64,000 nt of DNA, taken from assembly GCF_009754905.2 (NCBI RefSeq), contig NZ_CP066775.1, positions 2,790,001 through 2,854,000 on the forward strand, read 5' to 3'. The translations under genes and the position numbers were made by a program. Positions 1 through 10,134 of the stretch are shown one piece after another (positions within the stretch are counted from its first letter, which is position 1; every line of letters starts with the position of its first letter). The DNA is from Mucilaginibacter ginkgonis (lineage in GTDB: Bacteria; Bacteroidota; Bacteroidia; Sphingobacteriales; Sphingobacteriaceae). The notes under the pieces were generated by a model. The model worked only from the letters and a program-made list of their open reading frames with translations, was not told the DNA's origin and ran no database searches.

Positions 1-1
1 T

Positions 2-2593
2 TCACAGCCGCTTTACGTTGTAGATGGTACCCCTATTCAAACCGGCAGCAATTCACAGCTTGGTTTTGGTAACGGCGTTACTAATGCATTGAACGACATT
101 AATCCAAATGATATCGAGTCAATGGACGTGCTAAAAGATGCTGCTGCAGCTGCAATTTATGGTTCACGTGCATCAAACGGCGTGATCATAATTACTACTA
201 AAAGAGGTAAGGTTGGCCGTACCAATGTTGACGTTGACTACTACACCGGCTTTCAGCAAACGGTTAAAAAGATCCCAGCCCTCACCGGGCCGCAATATGT
301 ACAGTTGTTTCAAGAGGCTGTAACAAACCGTTATTCAACGTTAATCGGCACAGCAACTTACCCAACACTTGCGGCATTGATCACTAACGGCTTAGGCCGC
401 GGTAACCTTGCTAATGATCCCAGTACTTACCAAACTACCAACTGGCAAGACCAGGTTTTTAGAAACGCGCCTATCAGCAACTACAACATCTCTGTTAACG
501 GCGGTAATGAAAAAACCCGCTTTAATTTAACCAGTGGATATTTCGATCAAAAAGGTATTGTTCGGGGTTCAGATTATGGCCGCTTTAACTTGCGTTTAAA
601 CCTGGACCACAGTATTAGTGACAAAATCAAGGTTGGAACAAGCACAGGCTACAGCAGAAGCACCTCAAACCGTATTAACAACGACAACAATATTTATGGT
701 GTATTAAGTACCGCTATTTTGATGAGCCCAACTATCCCTATCTATAATGCCGATGGCACTTATGGCAAAGATGTGTATAGCTCTGTAGAGAACCCGGTTG
801 CTGCTTATAAAGAACCTTTTAATTTAAACACTGCCGGCCGTTTGCTTTCTAACGTTTATGGCGAGTACAAAGTACTCCCTTATTTAACGTTCAAAACTAA
901 TTTCGCAGCGGATTACCAGATCACACATGAGCGCCGTTTCTTACCATCAACAACTAACGCGGGTGGTGGTTCAACCAATGGCTCAGGTGCAGAAACTTAT
1001 TATTCTGATCTTAATTTATTGAATGAAAATACGTTAAACTTTAGCAAAACTATTGGGGATCATTCATTCAATGTCCTGGTAGGTCAGTCTTGGCAAAAAG
1101 ATAACTATGAAACCGTTGATGCAGAAGGTACCAACTTTCCGGGTAATGGTATTCAAAGGTTGTCAGCAGCTGCAGTAAAAACTGTTGCCACATCGGGCGG
1201 CTCTAGTAGCACGCTTGTCAGCTTCTTTGGCCGTGCTAACTACAACTACAAACAGCGTTATATATTATCTGCTACTCTACGCAGCGACGGTTCATCTCGT
1301 TTTGCTGATGGTCACAGGTACGGGTATTTCCCGGCATTTTCTGGTGCATGGGTAATCAGTGACGAAGCGTTTATGAAAGGCATCCAACCCGTTTTGTCAA
1401 CTTTGAAGTTGCGCGGAAGCTGGGGTAAAACAGGTAACAACTTTGTAAGTGATTTTGCTTCGAGAACATTAATAGGTTCGGGCTTCAATTATAACCAGGT
1501 AGCTGGTTTAGCACCATCTCAATTAGGCGACGCAAACCTTACCTGGGAAAAAACAACATCTACAGATTTAGCTTTAGATTTCGGCTTCCTGCAAGACCGT
1601 ATCACTGTTAGTATTGACGCTTATTACAGAAAAACTAATGACCTGCTTGCGTCACTTCCATTGGCAGCACAAACAGGTTTTACCGGTTATACTACAAACG
1701 TAGGTTCATTACAGAACAAGGGTATAGAAATAGATCTTACCTCTGTCAACATCAGGAAGAAAGACTTTACCTGGACAACAAATTTTAACATAGCTTTTAA
1801 TCGCAATAAGATCCTGTCTTTGGCTAATAACAACACGCCATATGCTTCGGGCTTTGCAAGCTGGGTAGAAGTTGGTTCGTCTGTGGGCGCTTTCCGTGGC
1901 TACCAGGTTGCAGGCATTTTCCAAAGCCAGGCAGAAATAGACGCACTTAACGCTGCAGCTAAAACTGCTACAGGCAGTTCTACTGCTACCTACCAGGTGG
2001 CAACTACGGCGCCGGGCGATATCAAATTTGCCGACTTAAATGGTGACGGGGTTGTTACCTCTGCAGATCAGAAGATACTTGGAACTTCACAACCACAATT
2101 TACAGGTGGTTTAAATAACAGCCTGCGTTACAAATGGTTAGACTTGTCTTTCTTATGGCAGTTTAGCTATGGTAATAAGATATATAACAACACCAGATCT
2201 TTTGCAGAAGGTATGAATACTATTTATGGCCAGTTTGCGTCTACGTTGAACCGTTGGACACCAACAAATACTAATACGGACATGCCTAGGGCTGTTTACG
2301 GAGACCCTAATACAAATACCCGTGTCTCAGACAGGTTCCTGGAAAATGGTTCATACTTAAGGTTAAAGAATGTAAACTTAGGTTTTAACCTTCCTCAGAG
2401 CGTATCTGACAAATTACATGTCAGAAAAGTGAGAATTTTCGCAGCTGCTCAAAATCTTGCAACTATTACTAAATACAAAGGTTTTGATCCAGAGGTAAGT
2501 ACATTCAACAGCACACCAACATCACAAGGCACAGACTTCTTAACTGTTCCGCAAGCTAAATCATTCACTTTTGGCGTTAACCTTGGATTATAA
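2..2593 (+). CDS. SusC/RagA-family TonB-linked outer membrane protein (5' truncated)
   Basis: C-terminal 863 residues of a SusC-type TonB-dependent transporter, which imports a glycan or peptide ligand across the outer membrane together with a SusD lipoprotein. The reading frame is open from the first base of the window, so the start, signal peptide and carboxypeptidase-like N-terminal domain lie outside. The first visible residues contain PLYVVDG, followed by [24 protein letters not shown], here quoted as the plug hallmarks IYGSRA and NGVIIITTK. The rest shows alternating amphipathic beta strands of the 22-stranded barrel and ends in an aromatic-rich strand (FTFGVNLGL). The susD partner starts 10 bases downstream. 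No glycoside hydrolase is visible nearby, so the substrate is unknown. Family assignment is secure; function in detail is not. Confidence 0.95.
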   Translation, partial: SQPLYVVDGTPIQTGSNSQLGFGNGVTNALNDINPNDIESMDVLKDAAAAAIYGSRASNGVIIITTKRGKVGRTNVDVDYYTGFQQTVKKIPALTGPQYVQLFQEAVTNRYSTLIGTATYPTLAALITNGLGRGNLANDPSTYQTTNWQDQVFRNAPISNYNISVNGGNEKTRFNLTSGYFDQKGIVRGSDYGRFNLRLNLDHSISDKIKVGTSTGYSRSTSNRINNDNNIYGVLSTAILMSPTIPIYNADGTYGKDVYSSVENPVAAYKEPFNLNTAGRLLSNVYGEYKVLPYLTFKTNFAADYQITHERRFLPSTTNAGGGSTNGSGAETYYSDLNLLNENTLNFSKTIGDHSFNVLVGQSWQKDNYETVDAEGTNFPGNGIQRLSAAAVKTVATSGGSSSTLVSFFGRANYNYKQRYILSATLRSDGSSRFADGHRYGYFPAFSGAWVISDEAFMKGIQPVLSTLKLRGSWGKTGNNFVSDFASRTLIGSGFNYNQVAGLAPSQLGDANLTWEKTTSTDLALDFGFLQDRITVSIDAYYRKTNDLLASLPLAAQTGFTGYTTNVGSLQNKGIEIDLTSVNIRKKDFTWTTNFNIAFNRNKILSLANNNTPYASGFASWVEVGSSVGAFRGYQVAGIFQSQAEIDALNAAAKTATGSSTATYQVATTAPGDIKFADLNGDGVVTSADQKILGTSQPQFTGGLNNSLRYKWLDLSFLWQFSYGNKIYNNTRSFAEGMNTIYGQFASTLNRWTPTNTNTDMPRAVYGDPNTNTRVSDRFLENGSYLRLKNVNLGFNLPQSVSDKLHVRKVRIFAAAQNLATITKYKGFDPEVSTFNSTPTSQGTDFLTVPQAKSFTFGVNLGL

Positions 2594-2603
2594 TTTTACA
2601 GAA

Positions 2604-3950
2604 ATGAAAAAGAAATTTTTATATATAATGTTGCCCGCCCTGTTATCAGTAACGGCGTGCAAAAAAACGCTTGATCAGCAACCTCAGGCATCGCTTGACG
2701 CCAGTACTGCGTTTACTACAAGACAGGGCGTTGAAGCCGGAATTGTAGGTGTGTATGACGGCGTTCAATCAACCGGGTACATGTCATTGAATTATTTGAT
2801 TTTCCCCGACCTGTATGCCGATAACATTACCTGGACCGGAACTTTCCCAACCTGGTCTCAAGTGTTTAACAAAACAATTTTGGCAGATAACACAGATATC
2901 AATACCATCTGGAATGCTTTATATAGCACTATCAATAAGGCAAACAACATAATCGCAGCTGCACCAAATATCAGCGATCCGGCCTTTGCTAAAGACCGTG
3001 CAATAGGCGAATGTGAAACTATCCGTGCTATGGCCTACTTTGATTTGGTGCGTATGTTTGGCGGCGGCCCTACAGGCTATAATCAAGCAGGTGGTTTAGG
3101 AGTACCATTACGTTTAAAACCAACGTTAACAACTGCTGATGCTACACCTGTAGCACGCGCTACAGAAGCTGACGTATACACACAGGTTTTAGCCGATCTT
3201 GATGATGCTATTGCCAAATTGCCTACCAGCGTTGGTACCGGCCGTGTTAATAAATATGTTGCTCAGGCGCTTAAAGCACGCGTTCAATTGTATCGCCAGC
3301 AATGGGCTGATGCAGAAGCACTTTGTACTTCGGTTATAGCCGGTCCTTATACATTGGTATCGGGTGGTAGCTATGCTACTATTTACACCAGCAGAAATAC
3401 AAGCGAGTCGCTTTGGGAACTTCAGTACAATGCTACCGATGCAAATAACATTGCGTTTTATTATTACCCGTCTAATCTAGGTGGCCGTAACGAAGTTAGT
3501 TCTGCTACCAGTTTACGTGATGCGTTTGAAGCTAATGATGTGCGTAAAGCGGTTAATTATACAACAACAACGCCTACAGCAAAAACGCTTAAATATACAC
3601 AGGTTACTCCTGGTATTGACGATGTGATGATGATGCGTTTAGCCGAAGTTTACCTTACACGTGCAGAAGCGCGCGCCATGCTAGGTAATCTTCCGGGTGC
3701 CACTGCAGATTTAAACGTTATCCGTGTGCGTGCAGGTATTGGTAACACTACGGCTGTTACACAAGCCGATTTGTTGACTGCGATCAGGAAAGAACGCCGT
3801 CTGGAACTTGCCCATGAAGGTCAGCGTCATTTCGACTTACGCCGTTATAATCAAACTGGTATTGCACAAACCTTTAGAAACTTATTCCCAATCCCTCAAC
3901 AAGAGGTTTTAAGTTCTAACGGCGTTACTGTACAAAACCCGGGTTACTAA
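2604..3950 (+). CDS. SusD/RagB-family nutrient-binding outer membrane lipoprotein
   Basis: Surface lipoprotein that binds substrate over the SusC barrel. I start it at ATG 2604, giving 448 residues; an in-frame TTG upstream overlaps the susC end and lacks a signal peptide. The N terminus reads MKKKFLYIMLP then SVTACKK, a lipobox with Cys at about residue 19. The SusD-like N-terminal TPR region follows (IWNALYSTINKANNII, GECETIRAMAYFDLVRMFGG), and the C terminus has the typical RKERRLELAHEGQRHFDLRR helix and ends in NPGY. It follows susC by 10 bases and is closed by a hairpin terminator at 3971, so the two form a transcription unit. It is shorter than many SusD proteins (about 500-600 residues). 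Ligand cannot be read from sequence. Confidence 0.95.
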   Translation: MKKKFLYIMLPALLSVTACKKTLDQQPQASLDASTAFTTRQGVEAGIVGVYDGVQSTGYMSLNYLIFPDLYADNITWTGTFPTWSQVFNKTILADNTDINTIWNALYSTINKANNIIAAAPNISDPAFAKDRAIGECETIRAMAYFDLVRMFGGGPTGYNQAGGLGVPLRLKPTLTTADATPVARATEADVYTQVLADLDDAIAKLPTSVGTGRVNKYVAQALKARVQLYRQQWADAEALCTSVIAGPYTLVSGGSYATIYTSRNTSESLWELQYNATDANNIAFYYYPSNLGGRNEVSSATSLRDAFEANDVRKAVNYTTTTPTAKTLKYTQVTPGIDDVMMMRLAEVYLTRAEARAMLGNLPGATADLNVIRVRAGIGNTTAVTQADLLTAIRKERRLELAHEGQRHFDLRRYNQTGIAQTFRNLFPIPQQEVLSSNGVTVQNPGY

Positions 3951-3970
3951 TTTAGTCCGACTTTAATACT

Positions 3971-4000
3971 AAAAGGCCTCCGGTTTCGGAGGCCTTTTTT
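3971..4000 (+). terminator. Intrinsic terminator after susCD
   Basis: A 12-base perfect stem (AAAAGGCCTCCG / CGGAGGCCTTTT) with loop GTTT runs into a T tract. It lies 20 bases after the susD stop and ends the susCD transcript. Confidence 0.9.
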
Positions 4001-4036
4001 GTTATATTTACGTTAGAGATAAATCAATTATAGTTT

Positions 4037-4720
4037 ATGAAAAAGATTATATACACCACACTGTTTCTCTTAGGAATTTTGGCAAGATTTGAAGCCAAAG
4101 CCCAATACGTAATGATACAAGACGCTGCGGGTGGTAATGTTGTTTCAACCAATGGCTATGTCGACGTGCAAGGGTCAATGTTCTTATATCCCGAATGGCA
4201 TAGTGGTACTATAACTGTAGCGAATGGTAAAGTTTACGGCAACATGAACTTGAAATATGACGAGTTAAATGACAAAGTGTATGTAAAAGGCCCTAACAAT
4301 GAAACTATACTTTTAAACGAGCACATTACCGGTTTCACTGTAAATTATGTAGATGGAAATGCCGGCGCATTGGCCAAAACTTTTAAAAGCGGCTTTAGCA
4401 ATATTCCAAACACGACTGCGGAAAGTTATCTGGAAGTTTTAGCAGAGGGCAAAGTTGAATTATTAAAGAGGGTTAACAAATACATTCAAACCAATAAAGA
4501 ATATAACTCTGCAACTTCTACTAAAGAGTTTTTAGAGAATCAGAAATACTATTTGATAAAAGGTGGGACAGTTATAGCCATAAAGAAGGACAGAAAATCT
4601 ATTGCTTCGGCATTACCGGCCTTTGCCGCACAGATAGAAACCTACTCTAAAGAAAACAGCCTCAACTTTAAGCAAGATCCAGATTTGGCCAGGCTAATCT
4701 CATACTTAAATACCCTTTAA
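4037..4720 (+). CDS. Secreted hypothetical protein, 227 residues
   Basis: I do not recognise this family. The protein begins with a signal peptide (MKKIIYTTLFLLGIL, cleavage likely after KAQ at residue 23) and has no lipobox Cys or further membrane segment, so it is probably periplasmic or secreted. The N-terminal half (25-120) is Gly- and Asn-rich with beta-strand character; the C-terminal half (130-227) is charged and probably helical. It stands alone: the susCD terminator lies upstream, and its stop codon overlaps the stop of the convergent histidine kinase gene, sharing the bases TTTAA. A TATATTTA box at 4003-4010 resembles the Bacteroidota -7 element and could be its promoter. Confidence 0.75.
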   Translation: MKKIIYTTLFLLGILARFEAKAQYVMIQDAAGGNVVSTNGYVDVQGSMFLYPEWHSGTITVANGKVYGNMNLKYDELNDKVYVKGPNNETILLNEHITGFTVNYVDGNAGALAKTFKSGFSNIPNTTAESYLEVLAEGKVELLKRVNKYIQTNKEYNSATSTKEFLENQKYYLIKGGTVIAIKKDRKSIASALPAFAAQIETYSKENSLNFKQDPDLARLISYLNTL

Positions 4721-6690
4721 GCATTTTTCAGTTCTATAGGCAATGTGATCAAAAACTCAGAGCCTTTATCGGGCTGACTAATCACTTTTATAGCGCCATG
4801 ATTGGCAGTGATAAATTGCTTGCTCATCAACAAGCCAATGCTGGTCCCTTTTTCATTTGCGGTGCCGCTGGCACTTACGTTATCAAGGTTAAATATCTGA
4901 TCGAGTTTGTCAGCAGCTATACCAACACCGTTGTCACGTATGCTGATAGACACTTCATTCTTTGCCGTATCGGCATCTGCGAGTATCCATACACTGCCGC
5001 CCGGCTTAGAGAACTTAATGGCATTAGATAAAATGTTACGGATAATAAATTCGAACTGATCAACATCTGCGGTAAGAGAAATGTCATCAGACACGAGGTT
5101 AAATACCTTAACGTTCTTCTGTGACGCGGTCTCGGCTAAGAGGAATTGAATACTTTGCACCACCTGCTTAATGGCAAACTGAACCGGCGACACTTGGATG
5201 CCTTTCATTTGCATCTGCCCCCATTTGAGCAACCCGTCAAGCGTTTCCAGTGATGCTTTACTGGTCATCTCTAACTTATGCAGTAAGGTGGCACGCTCGT
5301 CGTGCGTAACATCTTCGTCATTAATAATGTGCATTAAATTGATGATCGACACAAATGGCGAACGCAGGTCATGCGCGAAAACCGAAAGCAACTTATCCTT
5401 TACCAGGTTTACATTCGCCAGATTATAATTGATCTTTCGCAGGCGCAGATAGAACAGTAAGCCTATACCCATCAATATAGCAATTCCAATTGCCACTAAA
5501 AGGTATATTCTACGCTGCAATTGCTCGCGTTTGGTTATCAATTGAAGTCTTTGGACATTTAGCTTTGACTTGTTGAGTTCATATTGGGAAACAATGCCTG
5601 CAATTTGCTTCGACATTTCCTGGTAGTAAAGAGAGTCGGCTAATTTATATTGTTGCTTTTGCACCCCGTAGGCGGCTTTGTAGTTGCCAGATTGCTCATA
5701 AAGTGCCGCCATGCCCTGCAATGCAGTGATAACTTGTTTGTATGATTTTTTATCGAGGGCCAGGGTTTTGGCTTGCTCATAGTACTCAAGACTTTTAACA
5801 GGTTCAAGCTTCTTGTAAGATAATGCCAGGTTGAATAAACTTTCTAATTCGCGAAGATCATTGTTGATAGCCCTCGATTTTTCGAGCGATTGTTTTTGTA
5901 AAACTATTGCCTGCGCAATGTTACCTTCTTTAGTGTAAATTGAGGCCAGCGTATTGGTAAGAGTTATAAAAAAACCCTGATACTTTGGACTATTCGTCTT
6001 TGCCAAACCTTGCATCACATATTGTTTAGCCTGCTCATATTGACCTCTTTCGCGCAATAGTTTACCGTAACCGTTGTCGATGGTAAAGTTTAGATTAGAG
6101 AATGGAAGCAATCTGTTTACGCTATCTGCCACTGCAAGATACCCGGCAGATGTTTCATAACTATGCTGACTAAAATAGTCTTCAAATAATCCGAGGTTCG
6201 CTTCAACAATACCGTGTTTATCGCTTGCATGTTCGCTATATTCCAAAGCGCTTAGGTGATAGGCAACCGCTTTATCATTGTTACCCATACGCTGGCTTAC
6301 TACACCAAGGCGATAGGTTTCAGTAGCCATGCCTTTGTATGCGCCAAGCTTTTGATAAAGTTTAAATGACTCTGAATAATTCCCGCGTGCTTCGGGATAA
6401 TGGCCCTGGTTATCATTCATCATGCCCATTTGGTTTAGCATAAGCGCCTGGCCGGCAATATCTTGCTGTTGCCTGGCGTAGCCTAAACCTTTGGTGATGT
6501 AGTAAAGAGCGGAGTCGGGTTTACTGTAACGATAGTTGCTGATGAGCGAGTCGTATCTGGTAATAAGTTTATTTTGGTCTGAAACCGTTTTAGATTGCTG
6601 CGCATTTACAGACAGGCCCGCTAAAGAGAGGCAGACAAATAATTTTAAATTAAACAAAAGGCAGTATTTAATTCTCGTCGCCGGGGCCAT
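4717..6690 (-). CDS. TPR-containing membrane sensor histidine kinase
   Basis: 657-residue sensor kinase. The order is: signal sequence (1-30), periplasmic tetratricopeptide repeats (about 45-350, e.g. GNYSESFKLYQKLG and GNNDKAVAYHLSALEYSE), one transmembrane helix (about 395-416), then HisKA with phospho-acceptor His440 in VFAHDLRSPF, and HATPase_c with N box (RNILSNAIKF), G1 (DNGVGIA) and G2 (KGTSIGLLMSKQF). This layout is common in Bacteroidota. No response regulator lies next to it, so it is an orphan kinase whose partner is elsewhere. Its 3' end overlaps the convergent gene by four bases. A 9-base inverted repeat lies between it and trhO upstream. Confidence 0.92.
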   Translation of the reverse strand: MAPATRIKYCLLFNLKLFVCLSLAGLSVNAQQSKTVSDQNKLITRYDSLISNYRYSKPDSALYYITKGLGYARQQQDIAGQALMLNQMGMMNDNQGHYPEARGNYSESFKLYQKLGAYKGMATETYRLGVVSQRMGNNDKAVAYHLSALEYSEHASDKHGIVEANLGLFEDYFSQHSYETSAGYLAVADSVNRLLPFSNLNFTIDNGYGKLLRERGQYEQAKQYVMQGLAKTNSPKYQGFFITLTNTLASIYTKEGNIAQAIVLQKQSLEKSRAINNDLRELESLFNLALSYKKLEPVKSLEYYEQAKTLALDKKSYKQVITALQGMAALYEQSGNYKAAYGVQKQQYKLADSLYYQEMSKQIAGIVSQYELNKSKLNVQRLQLITKREQLQRRIYLLVAIGIAILMGIGLLFYLRLRKINYNLANVNLVKDKLLSVFAHDLRSPFVSIINLMHIINDEDVTHDERATLLHKLEMTSKASLETLDGLLKWGQMQMKGIQVSPVQFAIKQVVQSIQFLLAETASQKNVKVFNLVSDDISLTADVDQFEFIIRNILSNAIKFSKPGGSVWILADADTAKNEVSISIRDNGVGIAADKLDQIFNLDNVSASGTANEKGTSIGLLMSKQFITANHGAIKVISQPDKGSEFLITLPIELKNA

Positions 6691-6710
6691 AAAGCTTAAA
6701 GAATCGTAAA

Positions 6711-6744
6711 AAATTTAGTCAAGATAGTTATTTTATTGACTAAA
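6711..6744. promoter_or_regulatory. Inverted repeat between trhO and the histidine kinase gene
   Basis: TTTAGTCAA (6714-6722) and TTGACTAAA (6736-6744) are perfect arms around a 13-base loop. On the minus strand the hairpin is followed by a six-T run, which fits an AT-rich terminator for trhO. It is also 21 bases upstream of the kinase start, so an operator is possible. Confidence 0.45.
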
Positions 6745-6785
6745 CTGCTTAAAACGCCTTTTGTTGTTATGATCGCTTAACGCAT

Positions 6786-7730
6786 TTATGCTACTTCGGC
6801 TTTTCTGTTAATGGGCTGCGGCACTTTAACGTAATACCCTGTGCCGTCGTAAACACGCTTACGTGGATGTTCCTGGCAAGTGTCACTGCAGCAACCGTCC
6901 ATTGCCGTGCCGCAATCATCACATTGGGTAAAGTGCTCATTGCACTCCGGGTTAGCGCAGTTAATCATTTTTTTGGTATGCTTGCCGCAATTGTAGCAAA
7001 CAGATATGGTTACCGGATTCACCTGGTTAACATCTACAGACAAGCGGTTGTCAAAAACATAACACCTGCCCTCAAAATCTTCGCCACCCGCTTCCTTACC
7101 ATACTTAATGATACCGCCATGTAATTGGTAAACGTCTTTAAAGCCTTCGTGCAATAACAACGCAGAGGCTTTTTCGCATTTAATACCGCCGGTGCAATAG
7201 GTCAATATCTTTTTATCCTTGTACTGCGCCAGTTGGTTGATCATTGCCGGAAAATCGCGGAAGTTCTCAATATCAAGGGTAACAGCGTTCTTAAACTTAC
7301 CCAGTGAGTGCTCATAATTAGACCGCACATCAAGGATCACTACATCTTCATCGTCCTTTATAGCAAGGAACTCTTTCGGCTCCAGATGCTTGCCTGTTTT
7401 CAGTTGCGGATTGATAATGTTTGGATCGCGTAAGCCTGAGTGAACGATCTCGCTTTTGTAGCGGCAGTGCATCTTTACAAATGACGGCTCGTCCACCTCA
7501 TCTATCTTAAACTCAATAGCACCAAAACGCCCATCAGCATAAATCGCATCCATGTAAGCTTTGCAAGCTTCAACAGTACCGGATACGGTGCCGTTAAGTC
7601 CCTCTTCCGCTACGATGATGCGCCCGGTGAGGCCCAAAGATTTACAAAATTTAAGATGATCTGCGGCAAATTGCTCCGCATTTGCTATTGTAGAATAACA
7701 ATAGTAAAGTAGTGTTTGATACTGTGCCAT
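6786..7730 (-). CDS. trhO: tRNA uridine(34) 5-hydroxylase, rhodanese family (TrhO/YceA)
   Basis: 314 residues. TrhO makes 5-hydroxyuridine at the wobble position of some tRNAs using O2. The N-terminal part (1-100) carries the family signature around AEEGLNGTVSG (41-51). The rhodanese domain (about 120-215) has the active-site loop TYCTGGIKCEKAS with Cys179 and Cys185. The C-terminal part (about 245-290) is Cys-rich (CYNCGKH, CANPECNEHF, CDDCG, GCCSDTC), as in the long form with a zinc-ribbon-like tail. The start is ATG 7730, with a TAnnTTTG promoter box about 40 bases upstream. It is probably transcribed alone. Assignment is strong. Confidence 0.93.
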   Translation of the reverse strand: MAQYQTLLYYCYSTIANAEQFAADHLKFCKSLGLTGRIIVAEEGLNGTVSGTVEACKAYMDAIYADGRFGAIEFKIDEVDEPSFVKMHCRYKSEIVHSGLRDPNIINPQLKTGKHLEPKEFLAIKDDEDVVILDVRSNYEHSLGKFKNAVTLDIENFRDFPAMINQLAQYKDKKILTYCTGGIKCEKASALLLHEGFKDVYQLHGGIIKYGKEAGGEDFEGRCYVFDNRLSVDVNQVNPVTISVCYNCGKHTKKMINCANPECNEHFTQCDDCGTAMDGCCSDTCQEHPRKRVYDGTGYYVKVPQPINRKAEVA

Positions 7731-7769
7731 AAGTCATTGATGCTGCTGCAAACAGCGTTAAATGAGTGG

Positions 7770-7777
7770 CAAAGGTA
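7770..7777 (-). promoter_or_regulatory. Bacteroidota-type -7 element for trhO
   Basis: On the minus strand the sequence is TACCTTTG, an exact match to TAnnTTTG, about 40 bases before the trhO ATG. The -33 TTTG is not clear. Confidence 0.45.
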
Positions 7778-7811
7778 AGAAATTGCGATACGATTTTAAA
7801 GCAAGGTTGTT

Positions 7812-10082
7812 TTATGGCTTTTCCCTTACAGATGTATCAGCCTTTAGAACAGGTTCATTGATCACATTGGGCCTTTTTAAACTATCCACTTTTGATGGCG
7901 GGCTTGGGGGAGCAATTTTAACGCTGTCTTTTGACATAGTTTTAACAGTCGTACCCTTGCCAATAGAAGCCTTATTGGTTGATTTCGGTTTCACAGACGC
8001 GGCTTTGGCCGGCGCCCTTTTGTATTTATGTTCTTTATCTAAAGCCGGCACTATCTGCTCTTTAGAAACGGGCCTGTCTTGTGGCCGCCAGATAAATGAT
8101 TTCAAAAAGAAATCATCTTCCTTAAATTTCTTTAGCGGGCCCATACGTTGATCTACCTTTGTTAATTGCAGTATGTTTTGGACTTTACTATCTTTAAAAT
8201 TGACTCTTATCCGGCTCGATAAGGTGCGTAACATATCTGTAGCTGCAGACGTAGCACTATCTCTTTTAAAATAGATGGTCTCCGCGTTACCATCTACAAA
8301 GATCTTGCTCAACTTGCTGTCCTTAAAGTAGCCTTTCATTTTTTTCCCCGCAACCTGATTAAAATGGGTAGTATCGTTTTTCTCAGTATTTACTACAATA
8401 GCCTTGGGGAAGATATCCATGTTGTCCAGCTTTTTATTTTTAAGCTGAAGATAAACTGTATCGCCGGAAATCTGTGATCCTTCGGACCACATCATAGGCT
8501 TATTGTACAATCGGATCGTCGAATCACTCGAACTGTAAAACAGCGAATCGGCCTTACCCTGAAAGTCGCTTTTGAATATCTTACCGTGGCGATAACCGAA
8601 CAGAATCCTAATTCGGGCAGTGTCCGACATCTCAAATTTATAAGCCAGGTTCACCGAGTCTGTACGCAACTTCCTGGTTTTAGATTTTGGCAGCGGCGCG
8701 TCATCAACCTCACCTTTTCGCAATGTATTCTGGGCTTTATTTTTTGCCTGAGTAGCTGCTTTAGGCTTAGGCGGTCCAAAAAAATTGGGATGCCGGTATG
8801 CTGTATCTGCCGGCACGCCTAATGATATTGCTGACAAGAACCTGGATGGCTTGGCGGCTGCGCGTTTGGTTTTCCCGGCCGCTGTGGTATCTACAGTTTG
8901 CGCTAATCGAGCCTGTATCTGGTAGGCCTTAAATTCTTTGTAGGTCATCACCCGCGTTTCCAACGTATCGGCAACCATGTAGATCGTATCTCGTTTAATG
9001 TGCGCGGTGTCTGTCGCGGGAGAAATTTTCAGTGAGTCTGCAACCTGTTTGCCTTTGCCTTTTGGCGTAGTGGCAGGTTTTAATTGTGCCGTGGTTTTTT
9101 GCGTTCCGCCAGCTTTAATAGCTTTGTTGACCGGCGCGGTTTTCGTCTTAATTCTAGAGCTGTCACTAGCGGTGCTGTCTGTAGCCGTGCTGTCTTTCTG
9201 CTCGGTGATCATGGTCACCCACGGGTTGCGTGTAACTACAGTGCGCTCGGGCTTCTGGTAATAAGTGCCCAAATCACCGTTAAGGGTCATTTTTTGCTCA
9301 TTGTCATTAAAGACAACATTTTTAACCGCACGTCCATAACCTTTAAGGCGGTCGTAAAATAGGCTATCCCCTTTTAATGACTTAGTACTCTGGCTATATA
9401 AATTCTTTTTACCGAAGAATGCCTGCTCTGTAACAGTGTTGTATGTACCATTTTCAGTATAAAGCGTGTCTTTATTTTTTTTACCGTAAATATGAGTTGG
9501 CCCGTAGAAATAGGCAATGCGGCTGCCTGTATTGTATCGCAGCGTATCGTTCTTAATTACCGCATCAACGGTATTCAAAACTACGTCATACCTAAAGTAC
9601 GAGTCGCGGGTATAAGCAAAGTAATAGCCATTTTTACTGGTAAGGGTATTTTCTTTATTTACCAATTTGCCGCCACCGGTGTAGGTGCCAATGCGCGTGG
9701 CCGTATTGTAGGTTAAGAAATTAGTAGAAAGAGTTGCGTCCTTATCCACCATACGCACATTATTGGTAAGCAAGGCAATGTGGGTATTGCCATTGTAATT
9801 TAACTTGTCCGAATAAATATTCAGTGTATCGCCCTGGATGATATGCACATTTCCAAAAGCGTCGAAAGAATTGATCTGCGGGTAAAAGTATGCGCTGTCT
9901 GACCGTAAGATAGAAAACTCTTGCTGGAAAACGCCTTTATATACTTTGATCACATCGGCGCCGTTACGCTTGATACCCTGGCTGCGCTCTGACGAGATAA
10001 GATTCACTACAGACTTCTTTTGCTGCGCCATTGCACCCAAGCCGATGAGCATAAACAAACTGAAGAACACGTATCTTATCAC
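7812..10082 (-). CDS. OstA/LptA-like LPS export protein
   Basis: 756 residues with signal peptide (about 1-19, ending GAMAQ). The N-terminal 300 residues show repeated OstA strands (LRSDSAYFYPQINSFDAFGNV, quoted as its core AYFYPQINSFDAFGNV; TLNIYSDKLNYNG; YTGGGKLVNKE), the fold of the periplasmic LptA bridge that carries lipopolysaccharide. Residues 300-470 are low-complexity (Ala/Thr/Lys/Pro); a second beta-rich OstA-like stretch follows to about 690, and the tail is basic and Pro/Lys-rich. It is much longer than LptA (about 185 residues) and lacks the LptD barrel. The start codon is GTG 10082: an in-frame stop at 10092-10094 rules out any start further upstream. Divergent from tilS with only 52 bases between. 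Confidence 0.85.
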   Translation of the reverse strand: MIRYVFFSLFMLIGLGAMAQQKKSVVNLISSERSQGIKRNGADVIKVYKGVFQQEFSILRSDSAYFYPQINSFDAFGNVHIIQGDTLNIYSDKLNYNGNTHIALLTNNVRMVDKDATLSTNFLTYNTATRIGTYTGGGKLVNKENTLTSKNGYYFAYTRDSYFRYDVVLNTVDAVIKNDTLRYNTGSRIAYFYGPTHIYGKKNKDTLYTENGTYNTVTEQAFFGKKNLYSQSTKSLKGDSLFYDRLKGYGRAVKNVVFNDNEQKMTLNGDLGTYYQKPERTVVTRNPWVTMITEQKDSTATDSTASDSSRIKTKTAPVNKAIKAGGTQKTTAQLKPATTPKGKGKQVADSLKISPATDTAHIKRDTIYMVADTLETRVMTYKEFKAYQIQARLAQTVDTTAAGKTKRAAAKPSRFLSAISLGVPADTAYRHPNFFGPPKPKAATQAKNKAQNTLRKGEVDDAPLPKSKTRKLRTDSVNLAYKFEMSDTARIRILFGYRHGKIFKSDFQGKADSLFYSSSDSTIRLYNKPMMWSEGSQISGDTVYLQLKNKKLDNMDIFPKAIVVNTEKNDTTHFNQVAGKKMKGYFKDSKLSKIFVDGNAETIYFKRDSATSAATDMLRTLSSRIRVNFKDSKVQNILQLTKVDQRMGPLKKFKEDDFFLKSFIWRPQDRPVSKEQIVPALDKEHKYKRAPAKAASVKPKSTNKASIGKGTTVKTMSKDSVKIAPPSPPSKVDSLKRPNVINEPVLKADTSVREKP

Positions 10083-10086
10083 GATG

Positions 10087-10130
10087 CAAAATTACCTTTT
10101 TGGTTGCGGTTATTAAATTAAATAATTTTG
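10087..10130. promoter_or_regulatory. Divergent overlapping promoters for tilS and the OstA-like gene
   Basis: TAATTTTG occurs on the plus strand at 10123-10130, four bases before the tilS ATG, and again on the minus strand at 10094-10087, four bases before the OstA-like GTG. Both match TAnnTTTG. A TTGG about 20 bases before the plus-strand box could be its -33. At this spacing transcription would start at or in each start codon, so both mRNAs may be leaderless. Confidence 0.55.
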
Positions 10131-10134
10131 AGAC

